A stretch of 64,000 nt of DNA, taken from Nitrosospira sp. Is2 (GTDB taxonomy: Bacteria > Pseudomonadota > Gammaproteobacteria > Burkholderiales > Nitrosomonadaceae). The DNA is taken from contig NZ_CP137134.1 in NCBI RefSeq assembly GCF_033095785.1, forward strand, positions 2,232,001-2,296,000, read 5' to 3'. Shown here in pieces: positions 16,858 through 26,776 of this stretch (position 1 is its first letter; each line of letters begins with the position of its first letter). The translations under genes and the position numbers were made by a program. Under the pieces are notes generated by a model that saw nothing but the letters and a program-made list of their open reading frames with translations, had not been told where the DNA came from and searched no databases.

Positions 16858-19800
16858 CTAATGGTCCCCCTTAACCGAATGGCTCACCACTTCCGACCTC
16901 CTGGTTGCGTTATGAGGGCTCAATACATCGCCCCAAAGATAGCCCATCAGGGCGGCAGGCACCTCCGGTCTGTCCCACAGTATTAAATCGAAGTATGAGT
17001 TAAATTCGCGGGCAAAGGTAATTGAGGAAGTCAGGACTGGACCGCGCAGGTCCAGTACGCAGCACTGGCTCGACGATCTGCTTTTTTTTAATTCAGCAAG
17101 GGACGGCAACGCGCTATTGCAATTGAAGACCTGTGAAGGTCCAGGATGTGTCTCCGCTACCGAACACTTTGCGCTTCTGATCCAGCGGTCAATATAGCGG
17201 CGCCTCAACATATTTGTTTTTCTCATCTGATCTACTTTTGCCGACTCAGTCACCGAATGAGAATGGATACGATGTTTATAGAGGGGCTCTGGAATATACG
17301 CCAGCCTTCCTATTTCCGAAATCTTTAGAGCCAGCTCCCAGTCTTGAATACCCTCGAATTCATCGCTGCATCCGTTCACCTGAATAAATACAGAGCGGCG
17401 GATGACTTTAAGATGAGATGCAACCATGCCATCCAGCAAATCCTCGCGTAATGAGCGATTACTTGGTTTTAGATGGTAATAACCTCCATATCTTGCGAGG
17501 CGCACGGAAGCTCCGGCTTCATCAATATCCCACCGATCAGAAAAAAAATAGTCGATATCGGGCCGTTGTTTAATCTCCTCATCTACACGTGAAAGCGCGT
17601 TTGGCACGAGCAAGTCGTCGCAGTCGAGAAAGGCAATGAACTTGCCCCTCGCCAGCTCAACGGCCTCGTTCTGAGATGCGGAAATACCTCGATTGGAAGC
17701 ATGCATGACGATGCGGAGGCCGGTTAGTTTGCCCTTCAGTCCTCGCATCAGCTCGTGAATGCGAAGGTCGGGAGAGGCATCGTCGATGCAGATCACCTCG
17801 AATTCCGTTGTTCCTTGCTCCGCCAGTGAGCGCAAGCATTCTTCAATATACTCGTAGTGGTTGTAGACAGGAATAACCACCGAGATAAATGGGGAGTTGG
17901 CCGTAGTGGATAGAAAGGAGAGTTGCCTCAGCAACTGTGCAGCATTCGCTTCCTGGTTATCTGAGCGTGTTGGGGTTGATGTTTCTGCTGACGACAAATT
18001 CGTCTGTAAACGAGAAACTTCTTGACGATACTCGGGATGCTTTTCGTAGTACTGCTCGAACCATGAAACAGCCGACTCGAGAAAGAGAGGATGTTTCCCT
18101 CCAAGTAAAGCGTCGATTTTTTGCGCAGCAAGGAGCCAGCTTTTGCCCATGCCGACATAGGAGCGGCGCATGCTTTGTGCATGTTGCCGGTAAACAGCGT
18201 AATGACCACGTAGATATGCCAGCCGACAGCCTAGAGAACTGAGTGTGCACCAGAAGAGCCAGTCTTCCTTGGCGCGTGCGCTTACATCGAACCTCGTTTG
18301 TGAGAAGACGTCCTTTCGGAACAGGGCGCAATGAATCGGGATAGCGAATCCTCGCTCCCAGCGATACAAAAAATCGTCGAGGGTGAGCGGAAATCTGGAG
18401 ATGGCCGCATCAGAACGCGTAATATGTGTAACAGTCTCATCGGACAACAAGAAATCACATATGGATACGTCAAGCGCTGGACAGATCGCCATGTGCGCCA
18501 CCTGGACGTCCAGCTTGCCGGGTATGAGAATATCGTCGGCATCGAGGAGCTGAATGAATTGCCCCGTGGCAGCTTCAATTCCCGAATTTCGCGCCCCCGA
18601 GAGGCCTTGGTTCACTTGGCGCACAATGCGCACTTTCCCGGACAGATTAGCTACCTCGCCGAGATAGAGCTCCGTTTTTGGATCGGTGCTTCCGTCATCG
18701 ACAACGATAATTTCCGTTTTTCCCTCGTATGCCAGCAGGGCCGACGAGACAGATTCGTATAGATATTGACCTTGATTGAAGAAGGGAATTACGATGGATA
18801 TTACTGGATTTTCCGGCCCCGAATCGGAAGCCACCCGGTTTCCCCTACCGAATCCGTTAGATGCGTTGATGTAGCCCGGTATTGTTTGCACGCTTTCACG
18901 GAAAGCGCCCCAGCTATGCCGGGTTTTCACCAGCTCTTTTAGCGCTTGAGCTCGCGTGGCGGCTTCACCGGCATCAGCCCTGATAATCTGAAGGGCTTCC
19001 TCATAGTCCCGCACTGTCGGCTCCTCTGGAAGCGGGAAGCCAGTCCGCGTCGAAATCAGTTCTCCTACCCCCCCGACTGTGGGGGCAATTACCGGAATTC
19101 CCAACGCGCCAACTTCGAGCAGAATGTTGGGTAGACCTTCCCAACGGGAAGTAAATAGAAATGCATCAAATGGTCCATCCCTCACTAATTCGCGTGGATC
19201 GGAAAACCCCCCCTTTAAGATCAGGTTGGGCTGTGACGGGAGGCTGGTTTCCTTATCAACGACGCTGTGGCCATAAACCATGAAATCGGCAAAGACACAG
19301 CGTCGGGCGATATCGTAGAGCAAGTCGACACGCTTCTCCGCGTCCAGCCGGCCAGCCCACAACACCCGCAAACGCCGGTCAGGCCCATCAGGGCCGCAAG
19401 AGGATGACGATACGGAAGGCGCATTTAGGGTCTTCTCCGGGAAAATTCTGCAAGGATTGTAAACAACATGCAGTTTCGTCGAGGTAGTCGCGTCAAGCTC
19501 GTATTCAGCAATTGTGTCGGTAATGAACCGATGATTATCGCTAAGCAACCCATGGAGATGAGGTAATGCCGGCCGGAGAAAATAGGATGCGTAGCCGGTC
19601 TTGCGACGGGTACCGGGCAGATATTGAAAGGCAAATATACTTGCAAAAACCTGCGTGAGTCGCGACATCAAAAGGCCATGATCGATGATCAGCTTCCATG
19701 CCAGTTCACTGTTAATGTTATGGAGAACAGCTGGCTTCACAGCCTGAACCAATGACTTCAGAAATTGCAGCCGAATGTTCTCGAAATCGGATTGCACGTG

Positions 19801-20244
19801 GTCATGCAATGCTACGACCTTGATACCGTCGGGTAGAACCATGAGATCGTTTTTCAAAGGACGATCCGTTATGAGGACGAGAACGGTAAGACAGGGCTGA
19901 AGCTCACGGTATGCGCGTGCAAAATTAAGCGCTACCCGCTCTGCACCACCCGAACTTATGAACGGCACAGTGATCATGTTGCCGATAGGTCCGTACCTAC
20001 TGCAGTGCTCGGAAAGCTCCAGGAGCAACTGCACAAAAGCATGCTCATCAGGCTCTGGCCATGCGAGCGAATCAGAGCGGGAACCAAAGGACTTTCTTAG
20101 TTCTGAAAACATCGCCAACCCGCTTTTCTCGCTCGTCAGTGCGCGAAGGACAGGAGACAAAGCTTCGCGAATTTTTGTCTTAGTAGTATAGGAAAAGGGA
20201 AGGTTGGCGTAGACATGTCTTGCCAAGTGTAACCAACGACTCAT
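16858..20244 (-). CDS. three-domain glycosyltransferase (GT4-GT2-GT2)
   Basis: About 1128 aa from the ATG at 20244 (a TTG three codons earlier is less likely). Domain 1 (about 75-470) is GT4: LWAGRLDAEKRVDLL, SRWEGLPNILLEV and PTVGGVGELI. Domain 2 (about 485-710) is GT2: ISIVIPFFNQGQYLYESV, VVDDGSTD, ARNSGIEAATG and LDADD. Domain 3 (about 790-1040) is GT2 again: ISVVIPVYNHYEYIEECL, CIDDASPD and LDCDD. The C-terminal 90 residues are unassigned. All three active-site regions look intact, so one polypeptide could add several residues of the repeat unit; this is inference. No membrane segment is seen. Confidence 0.88.
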   Translation of the reverse strand: MSRWLHLARHVYANLPFSYTTKTKIREALSPVLRALTSEKSGLAMFSELRKSFGSRSDSLAWPEPDEHAFVQLLLELSEHCSRYGPIGNMITVPFISSGGAERVALNFARAYRELQPCLTVLVLITDRPLKNDLMVLPDGIKVVALHDHVQSDFENIRLQFLKSLVQAVKPAVLHNINSELAWKLIIDHGLLMSRLTQVFASIFAFQYLPGTRRKTGYASYFLRPALPHLHGLLSDNHRFITDTIAEYELDATTSTKLHVVYNPCRIFPEKTLNAPSVSSSSCGPDGPDRRLRVLWAGRLDAEKRVDLLYDIARRCVFADFMVYGHSVVDKETSLPSQPNLILKGGFSDPRELVRDGPFDAFLFTSRWEGLPNILLEVGALGIPVIAPTVGGVGELISTRTGFPLPEEPTVRDYEEALQIIRADAGEAATRAQALKELVKTRHSWGAFRESVQTIPGYINASNGFGRGNRVASDSGPENPVISIVIPFFNQGQYLYESVSSALLAYEGKTEIIVVDDGSTDPKTELYLGEVANLSGKVRIVRQVNQGLSGARNSGIEAATGQFIQLLDADDILIPGKLDVQVAHMAICPALDVSICDFLLSDETVTHITRSDAAISRFPLTLDDFLYRWERGFAIPIHCALFRKDVFSQTRFDVSARAKEDWLFWCTLSSLGCRLAYLRGHYAVYRQHAQSMRRSYVGMGKSWLLAAQKIDALLGGKHPLFLESAVSWFEQYYEKHPEYRQEVSRLQTNLSSAETSTPTRSDNQEANAAQLLRQLSFLSTTANSPFISVVIPVYNHYEYIEECLRSLAEQGTTEFEVICIDDASPDLRIHELMRGLKGKLTGLRIVMHASNRGISASQNEAVELARGKFIAFLDCDDLLVPNALSRVDEEIKQRPDIDYFFSDRWDIDEAGASVRLARYGGYYHLKPSNRSLREDLLDGMVASHLKVIRRSVFIQVNGCSDEFEGIQDWELALKISEIGRLAYIPEPLYKHRIHSHSVTESAKVDQMRKTNMLRRRYIDRWIRSAKCSVAETHPGPSQVFNCNSALPSLAELKKSRSSSQCCVLDLRGPVLTSSITFAREFNSYFDLILWDRPEVPAALMGYLWGDVLSPHNATRRSEVVSHSVKGDH

Positions 20245-20508
20245 ACTGACCAACGCCTAATACTTAAGTTACACAAGTAGACTTCCATTGGCGTCGAAGT
20301 ACAACTGATTGTCAGCAGATTGGAAGTCGTAAGGGCCCCTCCGGTGGGAGAGTTTATACCGCCCCGTACGTTACGGTAAAGGCGTTACAAGCGCTCAAAT
20401 CGAGTAATTGCGCGTGCAAGTGGCTTGCCAGCAATACAACGGTTTTCGAGCCATTCTTTATTGTTTTATTACTTCCGCAAGATATGACTCCCTTGCGATC
20501 AATCAGTT

Positions 20509-21735
20509 CTAGGCGCCGTTATGCGATCGCCGCTTGTCCTGGAATTTTGCAATTATGCTCGTATTATCAAACTCAACTATTCTTTTATCGTTATTTCTTG
20601 CCGCAAAACCGAGGAAGTATTCCCGAAGCTTTTGCAGCCAGGATTTCCTACTCTCTATCCGCATCGAATAGTCAGGAACTCTTTTTTCTTCCAGAAATTG
20701 TTCTAGCGTTTTCGGGCAGTCAAGAGCGATTCGCTTTTGCTCATAGAAAGAGTTGCTCGCATTTAGGTAACAAGGAACTCCGAGCAAGTGCATAAATAGG
20801 GCGACGTGGTATGAGCATGATAGGGCGATACCAACATCCAAGGTATCGAAGTTGCTTATACGACCCTCGCGTGCCAGTCCGGGGCCATCCACCACGACAT
20901 AGTCATGGAAGGGGAACTCATTTTCTAGCAACGCAATCGTGCGAATAGTATCTACGACTTCAAAGCGTTTTTCGTTAAAAGCGTTGAAGGCGACAATTCC
21001 GTCCGAACAATAGGCCCCGATTGCCCGAAGCGCACGAATAAGTTCATGTTCCTTTTCCGCGTTATCTGTATAACTTGATACATTCAAATGAACTAGTGCT
21101 CTTTCATTTTTATTTTTCGGGACGTTGGACGCGATTATGGCCAATTCGTCATAAGCATCATCAAACGAGAACTCGGGTGCTACACCGTGCGCTGTCAGCA
21201 ACTGCGACGATTGGTCGTCTCTTACCCCAACGCAACCGGGTCTGAAATTGTGAATATGGTCGGCTGTCTCCTGGGCAAATTCGAAATCCACTTGCTGTCC
21301 CGAAATTGCGTAAGTTTCTATCGCTAAATTTTTCAATAGAAACTCAGTTATCGAGATGACGTAGTTCCCCCACTTGCCGTTTAAAAAACCTCCGCCGTAG
21401 AGATGGAGCGCCTCAACAGCGCAAAATTGAGATTGCAACAAAAACCCTGCGTGTGCCGCGTCATAGCGTTGTTGGGATATGAACAATATAGCTCGAACCC
21501 CGTAGGCTTTTTTTGAGTTTGCTACGTGAGTGGGCCCGCTGAGCGACTCCATAGAGAAAACGGGGACAGGGTCTACCCACCCCATGCTCTTATGAAAATT
21601 GACGGCGCCCTTTAGTTGAAGAATGTCCCCAAAATTGCTTGCGCCAAAACAGCCCCCCACCAACAAAATTTTCCGACAAGAACTTTCCAAAACTAACTTA
21701 CTCTCTGCGTCAGCATATAGATACCAGCTACCCAT
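20509..21735 (-). CDS. polysaccharide pyruvyl transferase family protein
   Basis: 408 aa. LVGGCFGASNFGDILQLKGA near the N-terminus and LHLYGGGFLNGKWGN around residue 115 match the polysaccharide pyruvyl transferase fold (CsaB/ExoV type), which transfers a ketal pyruvate from PEP to sugar residues. The C-terminal half contains ALSCSYHVALFMHLLGVPCY, the usual late conserved segment. A 255-base gene-free gap follows its stop and a 68-base gap precedes it. Codon usage is visibly more A/T-rich than in the core genes. Confidence 0.78.
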   Translation of the reverse strand: MGSWYLYADAESKLVLESSCRKILLVGGCFGASNFGDILQLKGAVNFHKSMGWVDPVPVFSMESLSGPTHVANSKKAYGVRAILFISQQRYDAAHAGFLLQSQFCAVEALHLYGGGFLNGKWGNYVISITEFLLKNLAIETYAISGQQVDFEFAQETADHIHNFRPGCVGVRDDQSSQLLTAHGVAPEFSFDDAYDELAIIASNVPKNKNERALVHLNVSSYTDNAEKEHELIRALRAIGAYCSDGIVAFNAFNEKRFEVVDTIRTIALLENEFPFHDYVVVDGPGLAREGRISNFDTLDVGIALSCSYHVALFMHLLGVPCYLNASNSFYEQKRIALDCPKTLEQFLEEKRVPDYSMRIESRKSWLQKLREYFLGFAARNNDKRIVEFDNTSIIAKFQDKRRSHNGA

Positions 21736-21803
21736 CCTTTTTCACCTCGAAGTGCCACGTGAATTAAACCACATCAGGTCATCTTGATCCACCGCTCTAC
21801 GTC

Positions 21804-22565
21804 TTAAGCTGAAAAGGTGGCAGTAGTGCGCTGTTGATAAAGTTGAAATATGTCGTCAACTGAACCTATTTGTTGGATCTTTCCCTGCTCCAGCAACAGA
21901 GCCTTGTTGCAAAAGTTTCGTATTATTGACTCAGTATGGGAAGCAAGTACTAGTATCTTGCTACGGTGTATGAATTCCTTAAGCCGATGCTCCGCCTTAT
22001 CCATGAAGCGTGCATCACCCGTACCAATTACCTCATCCATCAGCAGGATATCGGCTTCCATAGCGGTGACGGTAGCAAAGGCCAGGCGAGTAGCCATTCC
22101 GGAAGAGTAGATCCGAAGCGGCATATTCAGGTAGTCGCCAAGTTCAGTGAATCTGGCAATCTCTTCCATTTTTTTGTAGATTTCCTTTTTTTTCATCCCG
22201 AGAAGTAAACCACGAATAAGTATGTTTTCGATACCTGTCGCTTCCGGTTCCATTCCCAGGGCCAGGTTTAGCGTCGAGACGACTTTGCCACTCGTCGATG
22301 CTGTGCCGAACGTTGGCTTATAGATGCCGGCGAGAACCTTAAGTAAGGTGGACTTGCCTGCTCCGTTATGTCCGACCAACCCAAGCCGATCTCCTTCTTT
22401 CAAAGAGAAACTGACATCTTGTAACGCCCTGACCACCGGAATCTGATCGCCCGAAGTGAGTAATCCACCTGTAGCCGCACTCAGAAGCTGATTTTTAACG
22501 GACCGGTTTCCTATGCCGATGAGAGGATAGTTTAGGGTGACTCCGTGTACCTGTACCAGACTCAT
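21804..22565 (-). CDS. polysaccharide ABC exporter, ATP-binding subunit
   Basis: 253-aa ATPase of the Wzt/KpsT/TagH type. Walker A is GHNGAGKST, the signature is YSSGM (IYSSGMATRLAFA), and Walker B is ILLMDEVIGTGD, the GTGD ending being typical of polysaccharide exporters. It lacks the extra C-terminal glycan-binding domain of O9a-type Wzt. Two bases separate its start from the stop of the permease gene, so the two are cotranscribed and probably form the exporter moving lipid-linked glycan across the inner membrane. Confidence 0.92.
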   Translation of the reverse strand: MSLVQVHGVTLNYPLIGIGNRSVKNQLLSAATGGLLTSGDQIPVVRALQDVSFSLKEGDRLGLVGHNGAGKSTLLKVLAGIYKPTFGTASTSGKVVSTLNLALGMEPEATGIENILIRGLLLGMKKKEIYKKMEEIARFTELGDYLNMPLRIYSSGMATRLAFATVTAMEADILLMDEVIGTGDARFMDKAEHRLKEFIHRSKILVLASHTESIIRNFCNKALLLEQGKIQQIGSVDDIFQLYQQRTTATFSA

Positions 22566-22567
22566 AA

Positions 22568-23371
22568 TTAAACCCAGAGGGGAATCTGACTGTTCTTTTT
22601 CTGATACAGGAGGGCGCCGGCAGAGCTAAACACGATCAGCGTTGCTGCTGCGGCGCCCCATGACGACAAGGAAGGGGCAGATCCAAGCAGCGGCGATCGA
22701 ATCAAGTCAAGAAAATACGCAATGGGGTTGAGCCTCAGGATCCAGCTATCGGCAGGGACGAGGCGTGGAAACCACATGATGGGAGAAAGGAAAAAAAGAA
22801 CTTGAACCAGACTTTGATTGATCTGGCTCACGTCACGAAACCTTGCGCCAATTATGCTCAGCGAAACGCCTATGGCGACCAGATTCATCACTACGAGTAT
22901 CAGGCCGGGTATGGCCAGCAGAACAACCGCGCTAAGCCTGAGATCAAAATAGATATAAATCCCGGCGATGATTAGCATATTGTGAGCGAACACTACAATA
23001 TTCCTGGCAACGCCACGCAAGAGAATGGTGAGCGGGTTAATGCGCATATCTTTTATATAAGGCGAATTTTCTACATACAGGTTAGGAAACTCCAACAAGA
23101 GGCTCGATATCAGGCCCCAAATAACGAAGCTCACGGAAAGAAATGGTAGGTATTCTTCAACATCTACATTCAGCAACTTGCTATACACCGTTCCAAGGGT
23201 CAAGCAGAAGATCGTCATGCTGAGCGTGATCCAAAGCGGCCCGATTTTTGACCGTCTGTAGCGCAATCTTATGTCTAGCCATGCTAGAAACAGCCATAGG
23301 TCGTAAGCTTTCAACGCTTCAACCAAATCATTATTTTTCGCCCAGCTTTTGACGTTACTGTAGTTGGCCAT
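22568..23371 (-). CDS. polysaccharide ABC exporter, permease subunit
   Basis: 267-aa integral membrane protein of the ABC-2 (Wzm/KpsM/TagG) type. The N-terminal region LAWLDIRLRYRRSKIGPLW is the family's interfacial segment before the first membrane helix; about six hydrophobic segments follow. Partner of the adjacent ATPase. Together they indicate an ABC-dependent (not Wzy-dependent) export route; no flippase or polymerase is seen in the locus. Confidence 0.9.
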   Translation of the reverse strand: MANYSNVKSWAKNNDLVEALKAYDLWLFLAWLDIRLRYRRSKIGPLWITLSMTIFCLTLGTVYSKLLNVDVEEYLPFLSVSFVIWGLISSLLLEFPNLYVENSPYIKDMRINPLTILLRGVARNIVVFAHNMLIIAGIYIYFDLRLSAVVLLAIPGLILVVMNLVAIGVSLSIIGARFRDVSQINQSLVQVLFFLSPIMWFPRLVPADSWILRLNPIAYFLDLIRSPLLGSAPSLSSWGAAAATLIVFSSAGALLYQKKNSQIPLWV

Positions 23372-23587
23372 TTAGAGAGTTGTGCGATGCATGTTCTGAG
23401 GGGATGCGTCTCTTGTTATTGTTATCAGACTGCGCTTGGGTGTTCCTTGCTCCTGGCCGCGATTTTACCAGCCCATTCTTTAACTATTGTAGATGAGACG
23501 AAAAAAGCGCGGACCGCGACCTGCCCAGGAAATCCGGCTGTGCGATGACGCTCCGTTTCTCTGGCGGAAGGACGTGAAGCTTATTTG

Positions 23588-24508
23588 TCAACGGAGGCCG
23601 AGTCGCCGTGCAGCGTTACGGACAGCATGAAATGACGCCACCGCCCCAAACCGCAACCACACTCCTCCCCCCACTAGCCACATTACAATCCCGGGGTATT
23701 GATGCCGGAAGAACTTGCGATAGAACCGCATCATCCCCTTGTGCTTGTGCCATTCCACGAAGATAGGGCGAGACCGGCTGCATGTTCCCTTGTGATGCAA
23801 AACAGGGGCCCCCGGCACAAACAGTATTTTCCATCCTTTTTGCTGAAAGCGCATGCACCAATCCAGATCTTCGCAGTGAAGAAAATACCCCTCATCCCAG
23901 AGACCCACGTCCTCCAATGCTTCGCGGCGCACCAGCATGAGCGCGCCGGAAATAGCTTCCACCTCAACGGGGCGAGGCGGCAAGGCCTGTTTGTGCAAGT
24001 GGAAATCATAAAACACGCTTGGCAAGTAATGATCAAAACGATAAAGCCCAAAAGCCCTGACAAAGGAGCGCCAAGGAGTCGGCACTGCCCGGCGGCCCCC
24101 TTCCTGCTCTGTGCCATCCGCGTTCATCAACAGTCCGCCTGCCATACCTGCCGCAGGATTTGCTTCCAATACCTGCACCATGTGGTTCAAAGAGTCGGCG
24201 CTCAAAGCGCAGTCAGGGTTCAGGAACAGGATGTAGGGCTTGGTCGCGGCACGGGTACCTATATTACAGGCTGCGGCGAAGCCGAGGTTGGCCGCATTGC
24301 GGATGATCTTCAGTTTTGCCTCGTCCGGAAATCGCTGCGCGCAAAATTCAAGGCTTAGATCGGTGGAAGCATTATCCACCACCAGTATTTCGCTGGCTGA
24401 GGAATACGCGGAGTGAACGCACTCGGTGAGGAACGGCCCTGCATTGTAATTTACAACGATGACCGACACCGGAAGTTTCGTTGCGGCGTTTTCGACCTCA
24501 ACCACCAT
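23588..24508 (-). CDS. glycosyltransferase family 2, rhamnosyltransferase-like
   Basis: 306 aa. PVSVIVVNYNAGPFL, VVDNASTD, RNAANLGFAAACNIG and LFLNPDC define a GT2 domain of the WbbL-like group, which commonly moves rhamnose onto lipid-linked GlcNAc. EDLDWCMRFQQKGW is the acceptor-side motif. The C-terminal end has a hydrophobic stretch (PGIVMWLVGGGVWLRFGAV) that may anchor it to the membrane. With wecB nearby this could be an early step of chain assembly, but the sugar is inference. Confidence 0.85.
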   Translation of the reverse strand: MVVEVENAATKLPVSVIVVNYNAGPFLTECVHSAYSSASEILVVDNASTDLSLEFCAQRFPDEAKLKIIRNAANLGFAAACNIGTRAATKPYILFLNPDCALSADSLNHMVQVLEANPAAGMAGGLLMNADGTEQEGGRRAVPTPWRSFVRAFGLYRFDHYLPSVFYDFHLHKQALPPRPVEVEAISGALMLVRREALEDVGLWDEGYFLHCEDLDWCMRFQQKGWKILFVPGAPVLHHKGTCSRSRPIFVEWHKHKGMMRFYRKFFRHQYPGIVMWLVGGGVWLRFGAVASFHAVRNAARRLGLR

Positions 24509-24575
24509 AGTGACGGGCGCTTGTATTCACAGCGTCTTTAATAGAGTCAGGGCTTGTCCCGGAGCGTAGATGCTC

Positions 24576-25676
24576 TTAACCAAAAATGCCGGCTTGATCA
24601 AACCGACTTTTCCAGGAGTTGTTTGTGCGGAATCGAGCGGTGCTGCACGGGGTGGCCCAAGTGGTTAAAGCCTGGCTGACAAGTTGTGTGATGTCGGCGT
24701 TCCGATCCATGACATAGACACCCTCACATCCCCTCCTGAGCGCCATCTCTCCAAACGCCGAACTGACGACCGACAACCCCAGAGCCCGGTATTCGTAGTA
24801 CTTGATGGGATCCACGGAAGAAGTGAGAGCCGTCTCCTTGAATGGAATCAAGCCCACATTGAACTGAGTCATGGCACTTAGCGCCTCCATGTGCGGTAGA
24901 GGAGGTTCCACACTTATATTATCAGGCAGCGGGGGTGGACGCACGTACACGGGTCCAATAAGGCGGAGTTTTATTTTTAAATTCGATCTTGCCAAGGTAA
25001 TGACGAGCTTCCAGTCAAACCAGTCGCCTATCGTGCCGACGTAGCCAATAACAGGGCGCGGCCCGTCCGGAAACGAACATGCTTTCCCCACCGGGGGAAG
25101 TCTATCCACTGCACACGCGTTCAAAGCCAAGCGTACATCGCTTGCCATATATCGCAACCGATCATATAAGGTGGAGGAGGAAGTCAATATGGTTGACACT
25201 TTATTTATTACCTTGCGTTCCCGATTCATCATTGCGAGGCGTGACCAGCCCCGATAAAAGGCAGGATAATTGTCCATCACATCGTAAAACGATGACCTGA
25301 AGCCCGGCTTTTGTAGCAGTTGCAGCGCTAGAGTCGTCGGTTTTCCGATACCCAAAACGGTCGAGTTATCGGCGAAGCGATAAACTTCTGACTCGACACG
25401 ACTCCAAAACAGGCAATTCACCGCGTGGGAAAATGGCAATGGTTCTATAGGTAATGCCTTGGGCTTTACAACCGTCAGCCAGGCCGGAATATCGCATTCC
25501 TCGCCCCCAGATCCCGGACGGCGGGCCCATATATCAGATAAGGTTGGAAATCGGCCTGGATAAGGATCGACCCATAGGACCTCGCCGCCGGTGCGCGAAT
25601 GAAAATATCTCGCAAGCTCGTGTGGCCGCTGGGAGAAACTGCACCAGGGAACAGGTGAGAGATAAATCAGGCGCAT
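24576..25676 (-). CDS. glycosyltransferase (GT-B type)
   Basis: About 366 aa from the ATG at 25676; a GTG six codons upstream is possible. The N-terminus MRLIYLSPVPWCSFSQRPHELARYF and the later RPVIGYVGTIGDWFDW, RLIGPVYVRPPPLP and DPIKYYEYRALGLSVVSS match GT4-like enzymes from exopolysaccharide loci. The start lies ten bases inside the end of wecB, which suggests coupled translation. The sugar and acceptor are unknown. Confidence 0.78.
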   Translation of the reverse strand: MRLIYLSPVPWCSFSQRPHELARYFHSRTGGEVLWVDPYPGRFPTLSDIWARRPGSGGEECDIPAWLTVVKPKALPIEPLPFSHAVNCLFWSRVESEVYRFADNSTVLGIGKPTTLALQLLQKPGFRSSFYDVMDNYPAFYRGWSRLAMMNRERKVINKVSTILTSSSTLYDRLRYMASDVRLALNACAVDRLPPVGKACSFPDGPRPVIGYVGTIGDWFDWKLVITLARSNLKIKLRLIGPVYVRPPPLPDNISVEPPLPHMEALSAMTQFNVGLIPFKETALTSSVDPIKYYEYRALGLSVVSSAFGEMALRRGCEGVYVMDRNADITQLVSQALTTWATPCSTARFRTNNSWKSRFDQAGIFG

Positions 25677-26776
25677 GCGGCGAAGTAGTCGCACAAAACG
25701 GAAGTAATACGATGCGCGGCCCTGCCATCCCCGTAAGGCGAAACACCACGTGCCATTTGTTTGTAGGCTGCGGAGTCGTCCAATAGGTGCTGTGTCTCCC
25801 TGACAATTCGGTCATGATCCGCGCCTACGAGCTTGGCCACCCCTTCCGCGACAGCCTCGGGCCGCTCGGTTTCATCTCGCAAAACAAGTACCGGCGTTCC
25901 CAGCGCAGGCGCTTCCTCCTGCACACCCCCGGAATCACTTAGAATGAGGAATGCGTGTTTCATGGCGGCGACAAAGGGTAGATAGTCCAGAGGTTCGCAA
26001 AGAGTGATTCTGGGATGATTTCCGAGGATTTTATGAGCCGTTTCATATACATTCGGGTTAGGATGGACCGGATATACAATCTGAAGATCTTTACCACTCT
26101 CCGCCAATGTGAGGACCGCCTTGCAAATTTGCTGGAATGGTTCGCCGAAGTTTTCTCGGCGATGTGCCGTTACCAGAATCAGACGCTTGCCCCTATCCAG
26201 CTCAAAGGGCAGGGGAGTTTTACGATTTGCGGCGCTTAACAACGCATCGATAACCGTATTACCCGTTACGAAGATATCTCCATTTGCAATACCTTCTTTA
26301 AGCAAGTTGTTTCGAGCGCTCGCCGTCGGGGCAAAGTGCCACTTCGTCAACCTTCCAGTCACTATGCGATTCATTTCTTCCGGGAACGGATTCGCCATGT
26401 TCCAAGTGCGCAACCCTGCTTCAACATGCCCGAACGGAATCTTGTGATAGAAACTGGCAAGCGCAACGGTCATGACTGTGGTCGTATCGCCCTGTGCCAG
26501 CACCGCATCAGGTTTCTCAGCTTGAAGGACGTTACCAAGAGCGAGTAAGAGACGTGCCGTCAGAGCAGTGAGCGCTTGATTGTGTTGCATGATATCAAGA
26601 TCGATATCCGGCTCGATCTCAAAGGCGCGCAGAATTTGGTCCAGCAGATCTCGATGTTGCGCAGTCGCTAGAACACGGCAGTCAAGGCCTCGATGCCCCT
26701 TTAGTGCGAGAATAACCGGGGCCATTTTTATAGCTTCGGGCCGAGTACCTATTACACACAAGACCTTCCTTGTCAT
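25667..26776 (-). CDS. wecB: UDP-N-acetylglucosamine 2-epimerase (non-hydrolysing)
   Basis: 369 aa. It interconverts UDP-GlcNAc and UDP-ManNAc, a precursor for surface glycans. The N-terminal VIGTRPEAIKMAPVILAL and the motifs VHPNPNV, SDSGGVQEEAPALG and LRDETERPEAV are characteristic. The start is fixed by the conserved N-terminus, which means the gene begins 95 bases inside the end of the upstream fusion gene, in another frame. No dehydrogenase (wecC) is in the window, so the ManNAc product may be used directly or oxidised elsewhere. Confidence 0.95.
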   Translation of the reverse strand: MTRKVLCVIGTRPEAIKMAPVILALKGHRGLDCRVLATAQHRDLLDQILRAFEIEPDIDLDIMQHNQALTALTARLLLALGNVLQAEKPDAVLAQGDTTTVMTVALASFYHKIPFGHVEAGLRTWNMANPFPEEMNRIVTGRLTKWHFAPTASARNNLLKEGIANGDIFVTGNTVIDALLSAANRKTPLPFELDRGKRLILVTAHRRENFGEPFQQICKAVLTLAESGKDLQIVYPVHPNPNVYETAHKILGNHPRITLCEPLDYLPFVAAMKHAFLILSDSGGVQEEAPALGTPVLVLRDETERPEAVAEGVAKLVGADHDRIVRETQHLLDDSAAYKQMARGVSPYGDGRAAHRITSVLCDYFAACA

